Below are positions 1 through 7,933 of a stretch of 64,000 nucleotides of DNA, in pieces. The stretch is taken from the NCBI GenBank assembly GCA_015075635.1, contig JABTUA010000002.1, forward strand, positions 868,001-932,000, read 5' to 3'. This DNA is from Polyangiaceae bacterium (lineage in GTDB: Bacteria; Myxococcota_A; Polyangia; Polyangiales; Polyangiaceae). Made by a program: the position numbers and the translations under genes. Position 1 is the first letter of the stretch. Each line of letters begins with the position of its first letter. Below the pieces are notes generated by a model. It saw only the letters and a program-made list of their open reading frames with translations, was not told the origin of the DNA and did not search any database.

Positions 1-1246
1 CGTCGTAGTCCGCGATGGTCGGCGCGCCGCCGCCACCGCCCGGCACGGCAAGCGGTCCGAGCACGGCCGTGCCGTCCATGGCGTAGATGGCCGCGGTGCC
101 ACCGCGGATCACCGCCAGCTCGGGGTTCGTCGCCGGCAGGCTGGCGCCGTACGCGCCAAAATCGGCCACCGCAGGGAAGCCCGGGCCGGGCCCGGCGAAA
201 TACGTCTCCACCTGCCAGCCCCCGCTCGTCCACTGCCACACGGTCTGGCCGTTGGTCAGCTCGATGGCGGGATCTTGGTCGAGATCGGCCAGCACCGGAT
301 CGAGCCCCTGGCTGTAGCTCGCGTAGCCCGCCGGTGAAGCGCCCTTGATCGCGCCGGTCAAGCCGTCCACCACGGTGCCCTCGCGGATCACCTCCGGCAC
401 GCCGTCGTCGTCCAGATCGTGGATGCTCGGCCCCGCCCAGTTGCCGCCGGCGATGGCCGCCGCCGACTGCCAGAGCACGCCCCAGTTGCCGGCCTTGCGC
501 GTGAAGGCGACGAGCAGCCCGTCTGCACCCTTGGCGACGATCTCCGGCGAGCCGTCGCCGTCGAGATCGCCGGCCGCCACCGACGCTGACGAGATGAGCC
601 AGCCGCTGTAGCCGGACTGGCCACCACCGAGGTTCGCCTCGAGCTGGCAGGTGTCGCCGCGCAGCACGCGGATCACGCCCTGGTTCTCGGTGTAGCTCGC
701 CGGCACCGTCGCCGTGAACGGCGCCACGATGCTGGGCACGCCTTGACCCGGCTTGTTGAAGTTCACCACTACCGGCGTGGCCTGCACATCGAGGTGATTG
801 GGGAACGGATCGCCCGCGGGGGCCGTCGAGAACTCGCACTTGATGGCGGGCGCGAAGTTGCCGGGAGGCAGACCGACCTGGCAGTTCGGATCGTTGTTCT
901 TGCCCGGCGGGGTGCCCCAGGGCACGCAGCCAGTGCCCGGCTCGCAGTACGTGTCGTTCTGGCAGTCGTCGTCGGTGTTGCACGCGGTCTGCGTGACACA
1001 GAAGCCGTTGATGCAGATCTGCCCTTCAGGGCAGCCGCCCGGACAGGTGTTGCTGGTCTCGCCGCCGTTGCCGTCGGGGAAGATCAGCGAGTCGCTGCTG
1101 GAGTCGCCGGCGCCGCCACCGGTACCGCCGGTGCCGGGCACGTTCGAGGCTTCTTCGCCTTCGTCGCTGCAGCTGCACGCCTGCGCGAGCGCGAAGGCCG
1201 CGACACCGATGCCCAAGAACAAGCGTTTTCGTACGACGAGCGCCAT
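1..1246 (-). CDS. FG-GAP/VCBS repeat lipoprotein, C-terminus beyond window
   Basis: Predicted secreted lipoprotein, only the first 415 codons are inside the window. The N-terminus is a hydrophobic signal ending in a lipobox-like LAQAC (Cys about residue 24), followed by an acidic, Gly-rich linker. Two short Cys-rich blocks follow (CPGGCPEGQIC and CNTDDDCQND types), as in myxobacterial surface proteins. The rest holds FG-GAP-like calcium-loop motifs such as DLDGDGSPEI and DLDDDGVPEV, which build beta-propellers in extracellular adhesion or binding proteins. The start ATG (1244-1246) has a strong Shine-Dalgarno, GGAGGTGA, a few bases upstream. Ligand and role are unknown. Confidence 0.85.
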   Translation of the reverse strand, partial: MALVVRKRLFLGIGVAAFALAQACSCSDEGEEASNVPGTGGTGGGAGDSSSDSLIFPDGNGGETSNTCPGGCPEGQICINGFCVTQTACNTDDDCQNDTYCEPGTGCVPWGTPPGKNNDPNCQVGLPPGNFAPAIKCEFSTAPAGDPFPNHLDVQATPVVVNFNKPGQGVPSIVAPFTATVPASYTENQGVIRVLRGDTCQLEANLGGGQSGYSGWLISSASVAAGDLDGDGSPEIVAKGADGLLVAFTRKAGNWGVLWQSAAAIAGGNWAGPSIHDLDDDGVPEVIREGTVVDGLTGAIKGASPAGYASYSQGLDPVLADLDQDPAIELTNGQTVWQWTSGGWQVETYFAGPGPGFPAVADFGAYGASLPATNPELAVIRGGTAAIYAMDGTAVLGPLAVPGGGGGAPTIADYD

Positions 1247-1295
1247 CGGCTCACCTCCGCAGCAAGGTGAAGACTATAGCTTGGTCTCGAGGCGC

Positions 1296-2075
1296 TCACA
1301 TCGCGCAGGTGATGTTTGCCAGCTTCTCGCTGTCCGAGGTGCCATTGTCCCACTGCACCTTCAGCGTCGCGGAACCACCGCAGAAAGTGCAGGGAGCTCC
1401 GCTGCCCCCGCTGCCGGTGCCGCTCCCGGCGGTCTTTTGGTGCTGCACCACGGACGTGGCCCCGGCGTTGACGGTGCCGCTGCCGTCCGGCGTGACCTTG
1501 AAGGTCCAGTCGAGGTTGCTCGGCCCCTTGCTCAGCGACAGGACGACGCTCGTGACCTTGGTCTGTCCCGCCGCGGTCCCGGCGGTGTTGTCATAGGAGA
1601 CCTGGAACGAGCCGTTGACCGGATCGGGCCCGACGATGGGCATGCAGTTGATGTAGAGCTGGCTGCCCGTGATGGTCGGCACGATCTTGGCCGCGCCAGC
1701 GTCACCCCCGGCGTCCGCTCCACCCGTGCCGGCGCCACCGTCGGTGCCGCCGCTGCCCGCGGAGCCACCTGCACCCGCGGAGCCACCTGCACCCGCGGAG
1801 CCACCTGCACCCGAGGTTCCACCTGCACCCGAGCTTCCACCTGCACCCGCGGAGCCACCCGCGCCCGCGGAGCCACCCGCGCCCGCGGAGCCACCCCCAC
1901 TGCCCGCGCCGCCGCCGGCGCCACCGCTCGTCCCACCGCCAGTTCCGCCCCCACCCGTACCACCGGTCGTGGCACCTCCGGTCCCGCCCCCATCCTCGCC
2001 GTCTTCGCCGCACGCGGACAGCGTGAGACCGAGCGAGATCAGAACCCCGAGAACCCAAGTCGAGCGCTTCGCCAT
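1296..2075 (-). CDS. Gly-linker lipoprotein, unknown function
   Basis: 259-residue predicted lipoprotein. A signal peptide ends in LTLSAC and is followed by roughly 90 residues of almost pure Gly/Ala/Ser/Thr, built on a repeated AGGSAG-type hexapeptide. The C-terminal 150 residues form a compact domain with paired cysteines (PCTFCGG) and alternating beta-like segments. I do not recognise the domain. It is transcribed in the same direction as the upstream-encoded FG-GAP lipoprotein but separated by a gene-free gap of about 50 bases. The linker probably spaces the domain away from the outer membrane; that is inference. Confidence 0.8.
   Translation of the reverse strand: MAKRSTWVLGVLISLGLTLSACGEDGEDGGGTGGATTGGTGGGGTGGGTSGGAGGGAGSGGGSAGAGGSAGAGGSAGAGGSSGAGGTSGAGGSAGAGGSAGAGGSAGSGGTDGGAGTGGADAGGDAGAAKIVPTITGSQLYINCMPIVGPDPVNGSFQVSYDNTAGTAAGQTKVTSVVLSLSKGPSNLDWTFKVTPDGSGTVNAGATSVVQHQKTAGSGTGSGGSGAPCTFCGGSATLKVQWDNGTSDSEKLANITCAM
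1761..1886 (-). repeat. seven 18-bp tandem units encoding a Gly-rich linker
   Basis: Seven consecutive 18-bp units related to GGAGCCACCTGCACCCGC on the plus strand. The first two are identical, the later ones carry substitutions. They encode the hexapeptide repeat (AGGSAG type) of the lipoprotein linker on the minus strand. The period of six codons preserves the frame, so copy-number change would alter linker length without breaking the gene. Confidence 0.85.
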
Positions 2076-2128
2076 TCCCGGACGGTAGCGCGTGTGTGCG
2101 CGCCGGCAACTGAGTAGAGTCGCTCGCG

Positions 2129-3499
2129 ATGCCGGACCTCCCGGTCTTCGACGGCTGCCAGGTGCTCGAGAAGCTCCGCTCGGGACCCGTCGCGGACCTT
2201 TATCACGCGGTCCAGCAGCCGCTCGGCCGGCCGGTGCTGGTGAAGGCGTTGTCGTCGAGCATCTTGCCGTCGAGCCCGTTCGCCGCGTCGCTGGAGCGCG
2301 AGGCGCGCGTGCTCGCTGAGCTCCACCACCCGAACATCCTGCACGTCCACGACTTCGTGCGGCGCGAGGACCGCATGTGGCTGGTGCTCGAATACGTGGA
2401 CGGCTGGGCCCTGGACGAGCTGCTCCGCGTGGTGAAGAAGCTCCCGCCGTTGACCGCGGCGGCCATCGTGCTGGAGGTCGGCCGCGCGCTCGAGCACGCC
2501 CACCGGCACGGCGTCGTACACCGGGACGTGCAGCCCAAGAACGTCATGGTCTCGAAGCGGGGCCACGTGAAGCTCTTGAATTTCTCGGTCGCGGTGGATG
2601 GGCGGCTGCCAACGGCGCCGGAGCTGCTCGATGGCGCGACCAGCTTCGGCGGCCCGCTGTATCTGTCGCCGGAGCAAATCCTGGGCGAGCCGGCGGATCC
2701 GCGCAGCGATCTGTTCTCGCTCGGCGTGGTGCTGTACGAGCTCCTCGCGGGTGCGCGCCCCTTCGACGCGCCGGACGATCGCACCGCGGCGCAGCGCATC
2801 CGACACGACGCCGCTCCGCCGCTCGGGCGCTCCGTCTCCGGGGTGCCGGCGACGCTGGAGCGCATCGCGCAGCGCTGCCTGGAGAAGATGCCGAGCGATC
2901 GCTTCGCGAGCACGGAGGAGATGGTCCTGGCGCTCGAGCGCTTTCTCGGCGAGGCCGGCGTGACCTCGTCGCACCGAGAGATCGCGCGTGCGCTGGTGCA
3001 GTCGGGCCTCACCGAAGAGGCACCGCGCTCGGTGCTCGACACCTCGGCGGTGCTCGCCGAACCAGCCGAGGCGCCGCCGGTGAGCTGGGCGCTGAAGGGC
3101 TTTTTGGCCTGCCTCGCGGCCATCGTCGTCGTTGGCGCGGGCCTGCACTGGCTCGCCTCCCGGCAGGAGGGCCGCACGGCGGCCCGCGGCGGGCCGGCGG
3201 AGCTGGCGCTCTCGCCGAAACGGCCGGCGTTCCTGCGCGTCGTCGCGGATCCCTGGGCCCACGTGGTCGTGGACGGGCAGCGCGTGGACACCACACCCTT
3301 CGCGCGCGCCATCCCGCTCGGCGCGGGCACCCACTACGTGCGGCTCGAGCACCCGAACGCGCCCACCGAGCGGCGCACCATCACGCTCGTCCCGGGAGAG
3401 ACCGTGCTGCTCGACGTGAAGATGCGGATCGAAGGCAGAGCGCTGGTGGACGCCGGCGAGCTGCCGCCGGCGGTGGACGCCGGTATCGAGACGCCGTGA
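2129..3499 (+). CDS. Ser/Thr kinase-like membrane protein with PEGA domain, probable pseudokinase
   Basis: 456 residues: kinase-like domain (about 10-280), one membrane helix (about 330-350) and an external PEGA-type beta domain (about 375-440). The ATP lysine (K39, VLVKAL), HRD (131-133) and SPEQ are present. The DFG motif that binds magnesium is replaced by NFS (151-153), and the glycine loop is degenerate (LRSGPVADLYHA). HRD is followed by VQPKN, close to the usual xKPxN. These losses suggest a pseudokinase or weak kinase that works as a scaffold or envelope sensor. It stands alone, convergent with the toxin gene downstream. It could still be active with a non-standard metal site; the call is by motif only. 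Confidence 0.85.
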   Translation: MPDLPVFDGCQVLEKLRSGPVADLYHAVQQPLGRPVLVKALSSSILPSSPFAASLEREARVLAELHHPNILHVHDFVRREDRMWLVLEYVDGWALDELLRVVKKLPPLTAAAIVLEVGRALEHAHRHGVVHRDVQPKNVMVSKRGHVKLLNFSVAVDGRLPTAPELLDGATSFGGPLYLSPEQILGEPADPRSDLFSLGVVLYELLAGARPFDAPDDRTAAQRIRHDAAPPLGRSVSGVPATLERIAQRCLEKMPSDRFASTEEMVLALERFLGEAGVTSSHREIARALVQSGLTEEAPRSVLDTSAVLAEPAEAPPVSWALKGFLACLAAIVVVGAGLHWLASRQEGRTAARGGPAELALSPKRPAFLRVVADPWAHVVVDGQRVDTTPFARAIPLGAGTHYVRLEHPNAPTERRTITLVPGETVLLDVKMRIEGRALVDAGELPPAVDAGIETP

Positions 3500-3507
3500 G
3501 CGACGGA

Positions 3508-3954
3508 TCAGCGCTCGGTGCTTTCGACGAGCGGGTTCTTCGTCGCGAGCGCGGCGAAGCGGTTGAAGTCGCGGTCCGCGGTCCAGAGCTCGGTCACCCC
3601 ATGCAGGATGCACAGCGCCGCGATGCGGGCATCATGGACCTTGGCTCCGGTGACCTGCGACGAATGGAGCAGCCCCGCCAGGACGTCCCAGTATCCGTCC
3701 TCTTCGGCAAGAAGTCGGACGGCGGGCGAACCGAGCCACTGACTCGCTTGCTCGATCGCGAGGGCGAGCGGCGTCGGGGACCTGTAGATCCTGGCGTTGG
3801 TGACGTTGGCCACGAACTCGTGGACGCACGGCCAGGGCAGCGCCCAGCGCGTCCCGCCCTCGACCAGCTGGCGGACGACACGCTGCGCGCGAGCGTGGAA
3901 GGGGGAGTCGCTCCGGTGCGAGTACACCAGGATGTTCGTGTCGAGGGCGATCAC
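3508..3954 (-). CDS. vapC: VapC-family PIN-domain ribonuclease toxin
   Basis: 148-residue PIN domain, the usual VapC length. The four acidic metal-binding positions are visible: D5 (ALDTNI), E46 (HEFV), D108 (VHDAR) and D127/D129 (TADRDF). VapC toxins are Mg-dependent endoribonucleases that cut tRNA or rRNA when released from VapB. I chose the GTG at 3954 because its first bases overlap the antitoxin stop as GTGA, a classic coupling arrangement, and because the PIN fold starts at the next residues. The gene lies downstream of its antitoxin, as usual for vapBC. Confidence 0.88.
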   Translation of the reverse strand: MIALDTNILVYSHRSDSPFHARAQRVVRQLVEGGTRWALPWPCVHEFVANVTNARIYRSPTPLALAIEQASQWLGSPAVRLLAEEDGYWDVLAGLLHSSQVTGAKVHDARIAALCILHGVTELWTADRDFNRFAALATKNPLVESTER

Positions 3955-4199
3955 CCGCCGCGGCCTTCGTAGGTCAGATCGCGCAGTCGATCGCCGTCGG
4001 TCCACTCGAGCCCCTCGACCAGCCCCCCGCTTCCGAACGAGCAGTCCTTCATCTGGTAGCGCTCGCGACCCGGCCGCTCGCGCCGGAGCACCTCGCTCAG
4101 GCCCTCGAGCAAGAGCGCTCGGAGCGAGGTCTTGCGCTCGCGCGCGAGCTTCTTGGCGCGCTGAAAGAGGCCGTCGGGGATGTCGATCGAGGTACGCAT
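3951..4199 (-). CDS. vapB: VapB-family antitoxin
   Basis: 82-residue protein starting MRTSIDIPDGLFQRAKKLA, a ribbon-helix-helix-like DNA-binding N-terminus of the VapB/DUF2191 type. The C-terminal half (YQMKDCSFGSGGL onward) is the short linear segment that normally threads into the PIN toxin and blocks its active site. It precedes and overlaps vapC by 4 bp (GTGA). There is no Shine-Dalgarno in front of the ATG, and a sigma-70-like -10 ends only about 9 bases upstream, so the message may be leaderless. Autoregulation at the start-proximal inverted repeat is likely by family analogy. Confidence 0.85.
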   Translation of the reverse strand: MRTSIDIPDGLFQRAKKLARERKTSLRALLLEGLSEVLRRERPGRERYQMKDCSFGSGGLVEGLEWTDGDRLRDLTYEGRGG

Positions 4200-4236
4200 T
4201 ATGCTAAAACATATTCTCGACTGTGCTTCTATGCAA
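4200..4236 (-). promoter_or_regulatory. vapBC promoter and operator candidate
   Basis: On the minus strand: -35 TTGCAT (4231-4236), a 17-bp spacer, and -10 TATGTT (4208-4213). The vapB ATG begins at 4199, so transcription would start at or within a few bases of the start codon. The 14-bp palindrome TATGCTAAAACATA (4200-4213; 4-bp arms, 6-bp centre) overlaps the -10 and touches the ATG, a plausible VapB operator. The stretch is clearly more A+T rich than its surroundings. Confidence 0.5.
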
Positions 4237-4428
4237 GGCGGCTCGAACCGCTGGAGTGCCGCACGGCGCGCTCCCGATTGCTGCGTCCTGAGCTGGCGCC
4301 TTCGTCGAGGACTGGGCGGCGGGTCCTCACCGCCGCGGCACCGAGGTCCCCAGAGAGTCGTCCGCTTCGGCTCCGGCACCCGTCCGCGCACGAACCGCCG
4401 CTGAGCCGCGCGACCCCCGCGCCCTCCC

Positions 4429-5175
4429 TCAGCTCCGCGCGCCCCGCCACTTGGCGCGCTCTTCCTCGAAGATGCGCGCCAGACGGCGTTGCTCCTGCAC
4501 GAACGCCGCGTAGCTCTTGGGCACCCGCGCGTCGCTCGAGAAGGCGTGCAAGACCCGCACCGCCGCCTCGGCGTCGTCGCTGGCGCGGTGAGCCTGGCTG
4601 ATCTCGATGCCGAGCCGGCCCGCCACCTCGCCCAGCGTCTTGCCCTTCTCGAACTTCTGCAGCTCGCGGGCCCAGACCAGCGGATCGATCCAGTCCACGC
4701 CGCGCCGACAGGCGGGCGCGGAGCCGTCGCTGGCGCCTGCGCGCTCGAGCTCGGCCAGGAGGAAGGCCCGATCGAACTCGGCGTTGTACGCAAGGGGCAC
4801 CGCCCCGGCGAGGGCGTCGAGGACCTCCCGGGCGATCTCCGAGAAGCGCGGCTTGTCACGCACGTCGTCGTCCCCGATGCCGTGCACGTCGAAGGCCTCC
4901 TTCGGGATCGGGATGCCCGGGTTCACCAGCCAGCTCTTGCGCCAGGCGACGGCGCCGCGTTCGAAGCGCACGCAGGCGATCTCGACGATGCGGTCGAGCG
5001 CGGCGTCGCGCCCGGTCGTCTCCGTGTCGATGGCCACCAGCGGCAGCTCCGCGATCGCGCGCTCCGCGCCGAGCTCCTCGGCGACGCCCACCGCCACGGC
5101 GCGCAAGAGGTGTGCGATGCCGGGGTAGTGACGCCCGGTGGGGAAGCAGCCGCCGCCGTCTGCGCCCTGCTTCAT
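4429..5175 (-). CDS. DnaQ-like 3'-5' exonuclease (DEDDh)
   Basis: 248 residues with an RNase T/DnaQ exonuclease fold. Exo I is AIDTETTG (D50, E52), Exo II is YNAEFDRAFL, Exo III is HRASDDAEAA; the DEDDh acidic set is complete. Such enzymes trim 3' ends of DNA or RNA (proofreading subunit or stand-alone nuclease). A C-terminal helix rich in Glu/Arg follows. The start at 5175 overlaps the DsbA-like gene stop as ATGA, so the two are translationally coupled. Nothing shows that it is the polymerase III epsilon subunit. Confidence 0.85.
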   Translation of the reverse strand: MKQGADGGGCFPTGRHYPGIAHLLRAVAVGVAEELGAERAIAELPLVAIDTETTGRDAALDRIVEIACVRFERGAVAWRKSWLVNPGIPIPKEAFDVHGIGDDDVRDKPRFSEIAREVLDALAGAVPLAYNAEFDRAFLLAELERAGASDGSAPACRRGVDWIDPLVWARELQKFEKGKTLGEVAGRLGIEISQAHRASDDAEAAVRVLHAFSSDARVPKSYAAFVQEQRRLARIFEEERAKWRGARS

Positions 5176-6239
5176 TTGCCCTTGGCGCTCGGGTCGGTCT
5201 TGGCGCGGGTGGCGTTGCCGCTGGGCGGCGGCGCCGCCGACGGAGCGGGCACGGCCGAGGCCGGCGGCTTGATGTCCTTCTCGACCACCGGCTTTTCGCC
5301 CGGGCCGTCGTCCTTCACGGCCTTCGGCTCGACCTTCTTGCCGGTCTTGAGCTCGAGCTCGAGCGCGATCCAGTCGTCGAGGTCTTCGGCGAAGTCGAAG
5401 TGATCCAGGTCGTAATGGCGGCCGTTGATGAAGAGCAGCGGCGTGGACTCCAGGTCCACCGCGTCGCCGTGCTTGCGGTCGCGCGACACCTCGTCGGCGA
5501 TGGCCTCGCTCGCGACGTCGTCGGCGAACTTCTTCATGTCGAGGCCGAGCTCTTTGGCCAGCTTCTCCAGCGCCGCGTCGTCCGGCGGGTTCGGCTGCAT
5601 CTCGAACAGCCGCGCGTGCATCTCCCAGAACTTTCCTTGACGGCCAGCGGCCAAGGCGGCGCGCGCGGCCTTCTCCGCGTGCTTGTGGATGCTGAGCGGG
5701 TAGTTCTTGAACACCAGGCGAATGTGCGACGGGTACTTCGCCAGGAGCTTGGCGATCACCGGATGGGCCTTGCCGCAGCCGGGGCACTCGAAGTCCGCGA
5801 ACTCGATGATGGTGACGACCGCGTCGTCGGGCCCCTTGGTGGGCGAGCCGGCGATCGGGATCTCCTTGACCTGATCGGCGGCGAAGCGCTTCTTGTACGC
5901 CGCGTCGAGCTGCGCTCGCGTCTTGCCTTTGCGCACGTGCCTGGCCAGAAACTGCGCGCCCGGCGTGCAGGCCTTGCAGGGGCGCGCCTCCTTCACGCAC
6001 TGCGCGAGGCTGACGGCCTGATCCGCGCACGGGGCCAGAAGCTCGCTCACCGCGCTCGACCAGTCGTGCTTCTCGCGGGAGGTCAGCTGAGCGGTGTCCA
6101 CGCCCGGCAGCTCGACCAAGCTGCCGGAGTCCCCGCTGCCCGGTCCCTTGCCCCCCTCGCCCGGCGAGCGGCAGGTGCTCAGCTTGAATTGGAGCAGCGA
6201 GAGCACCATGACGGCTCCCAGCAGGCGCAGGCTCAGCAT
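5172..6239 (-). CDS. DsbA-like thioredoxin-fold lipoprotein
   Basis: 355 residues. Signal peptide with lipobox LSTC (Cys 23), a Cys-rich linker region (residues 71-91), then a thioredoxin_4/DsbA domain with the active site CPGC (152-155), a cis-proline segment (STPLLFING) and a long Pro/Ala-rich tail. It should catalyse or shuttle disulfides in the periplasm, anchored by lipid. Compared with E. coli DsbA it has an extra N-terminal region carrying CxxC-like cysteines (CKAC), possibly a second redox site. Downstream exonuclease overlaps by 4 bp; the functional link is unclear. Confidence 0.87.
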   Translation of the reverse strand: MLSLRLLGAVMVLSLLQFKLSTCRSPGEGGKGPGSGDSGSLVELPGVDTAQLTSREKHDWSSAVSELLAPCADQAVSLAQCVKEARPCKACTPGAQFLARHVRKGKTRAQLDAAYKKRFAADQVKEIPIAGSPTKGPDDAVVTIIEFADFECPGCGKAHPVIAKLLAKYPSHIRLVFKNYPLSIHKHAEKAARAALAAGRQGKFWEMHARLFEMQPNPPDDAALEKLAKELGLDMKKFADDVASEAIADEVSRDRKHGDAVDLESTPLLFINGRHYDLDHFDFAEDLDDWIALELELKTGKKVEPKAVKDDGPGEKPVVEKDIKPPASAVPAPSAAPPPSGNATRAKTDPSAKGK

Positions 6240-6325
6240 GGCGGGGCTATATCATCGGTCGCGAGCCGGCTCTAGATCGACGGCAGAACGCCGCTCCCGG
6301 CCCAAAGTGAGGTAGATCCCTGGCC

Positions 6326-7915
6326 ATGGCGGATTCCATCCCGCCCGACAGCATCCCGCCGAGCGTGCCTCCCCCACGCAACGTCCGCCACGTGATCGCG
6401 GTGGGCGGGGGACGTGGCGGCGTGGGCAAGAGCGTGCTCGCCGTGAACCTCGGCGTGTACCTGGCGCAGCTGGGCCGCTCGGTGCTCCTGGTGGACGCCG
6501 ACCCGGCGGGCGCGGAGCTGCACACCATGCTGGGGGTGGACGTCCCGCTCGGGTTCCCGAGCACGCGCGAGGAGTCTGCCGACGACGATCTCACTCCGGT
6601 CCCGACGCCGGTGCCGGGGCTCTTGCTCCTGCCGCAGCTCTACACCCCCGGCTCGACCGTGCCGATCCGCCCGGGGCGCAAGCCGCGCTGGGCGCGCCGC
6701 CTGCGCCAGCTCGACGTGGACTACGTGCTGCTCGATCTCGGCGCCGGCACCGGGCCGGCCACGCTGGATCTGTTCCTGGGCGCCGACACCGGCCTGTGCG
6801 TCACCGCGCCGGAGCCGCCCAGCGTCGAGGCGACCTACCGCTTCGCGCGCGCGCTGTTCCAGCGCCAGATCCGCCGCACGCTGATCAAGGACCGCTTCAA
6901 GATGCGGCTGGTCGAGCGCGCGCAGTCCGAGCTGCCCCCGCTGCCGGCGCCGCAGGATCTGGTGCGCAACATCGCCCGCTACGACGTCGGCGTGGGGGAG
7001 CTGGCGGCGAGCGAGTTGGCGAAGCTCCAGCTGCGCATCGCGGTGAACGGCGTCCGCCTGCGCACCGACTCCGACCTGGGCCAGGCCATGTGCGACATGG
7101 CCGAGCGCTACCTGGGCGTACACTTCGACTACGTCGGCCACATCGAGCAGGACGACGGCGTCTGGCTCTCCGTGGTGCGACGCCGCCCGGTGCTCATCGA
7201 CAGCCCCACCAGCAAGAGCGCGCGCAACATCGAGCGCATCGCGCGCCGCGTGCTGGCCGTCTCCACGACGCGCGAGCAGGTCCGGGAAGCCACGCCGATC
7301 CCGCTGGTGCCCAAGGAGCCGAGCCTGTACGACGTGCTCTGGACGCACCGAGGTGCGACGGACGAAGAGGTACGCCGGGCGTACAAGCGGCAGCGCGAGC
7401 TGTACCAGCCCGGCAGCCTGCCCCTGACCTCGCTCTTGAACGAGGCGGCGCTCCGCGTGGAGCAAGCGCGAATCGAGGAGGCGCACGACACGCTGCTCGA
7501 TCCCATCCGACGTCGCGCCTACGACGTGTCGGTCTTCCCGGAGTCCAGCGAGGAGCGCGTGGCGCGGCCCGCGATCCTCGACAGCGCCCTCGAGGCCGAG
7601 CGCGCGATGCTGCGCCAGGAGCTGGGCCGCGAGATCAACGCCGAGACCGAGTTCACCGGACGCCTGATCGCCAAGGTGCGCGAGTCGCAGGGGGTCGAGA
7701 TCGAGGAGATCGCCGATCACACCAAGATCAGCGCCGCCCACCTGCGCGCCATCGAGGCCGAGGCCTTCGCGGATCTGCCGGCGCTGGTCTACACCCGGGG
7801 CTTCGTGCAACAAGTGGCCAAGTACCTGAAGCTCGACCCGGCCCAGGTCTGCCGCACCTACCTCCGCCGCATGCGCCAGTGGGGCGCGACGAGCGGCGGC
7901 GAGACCAACGCCTAG
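6326..7915 (+). CDS. ParA/MinD-type ATPase fused to J-like and RodZ-type HTH regions
   Basis: 529 residues in three parts. Residues 20-310 are a MinD/ParA ATPase with deviant Walker A GGRGGVGKS (28-36) and VLLVDADPAG. Residues about 332-400 resemble a J domain (LYDVLW, EEVRRAYKRQRELY), but the HPD tripeptide needed to stimulate Hsp70 is QPG. Residues about 440-525 are a RodZ/HTH_25 helix-turn-helix (VRESQGVEIEEIADHTKIS, followed by YTRGFVQQVAKYLKLDP). The combination suggests a positioning ATPase that binds a partner or DNA through the HTH. It is followed 18 bp later by a membrane glycosyltransferase. The exact role is unknown. Confidence 0.85.
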   Translation: MADSIPPDSIPPSVPPPRNVRHVIAVGGGRGGVGKSVLAVNLGVYLAQLGRSVLLVDADPAGAELHTMLGVDVPLGFPSTREESADDDLTPVPTPVPGLLLLPQLYTPGSTVPIRPGRKPRWARRLRQLDVDYVLLDLGAGTGPATLDLFLGADTGLCVTAPEPPSVEATYRFARALFQRQIRRTLIKDRFKMRLVERAQSELPPLPAPQDLVRNIARYDVGVGELAASELAKLQLRIAVNGVRLRTDSDLGQAMCDMAERYLGVHFDYVGHIEQDDGVWLSVVRRRPVLIDSPTSKSARNIERIARRVLAVSTTREQVREATPIPLVPKEPSLYDVLWTHRGATDEEVRRAYKRQRELYQPGSLPLTSLLNEAALRVEQARIEEAHDTLLDPIRRRAYDVSVFPESSEERVARPAILDSALEAERAMLRQELGREINAETEFTGRLIAKVRESQGVEIEEIADHTKISAAHLRAIEAEAFADLPALVYTRGFVQQVAKYLKLDPAQVCRTYLRRMRQWGATSGGETNA

Positions 7916-7933
7916 CATCCCGGCGACCGACCG

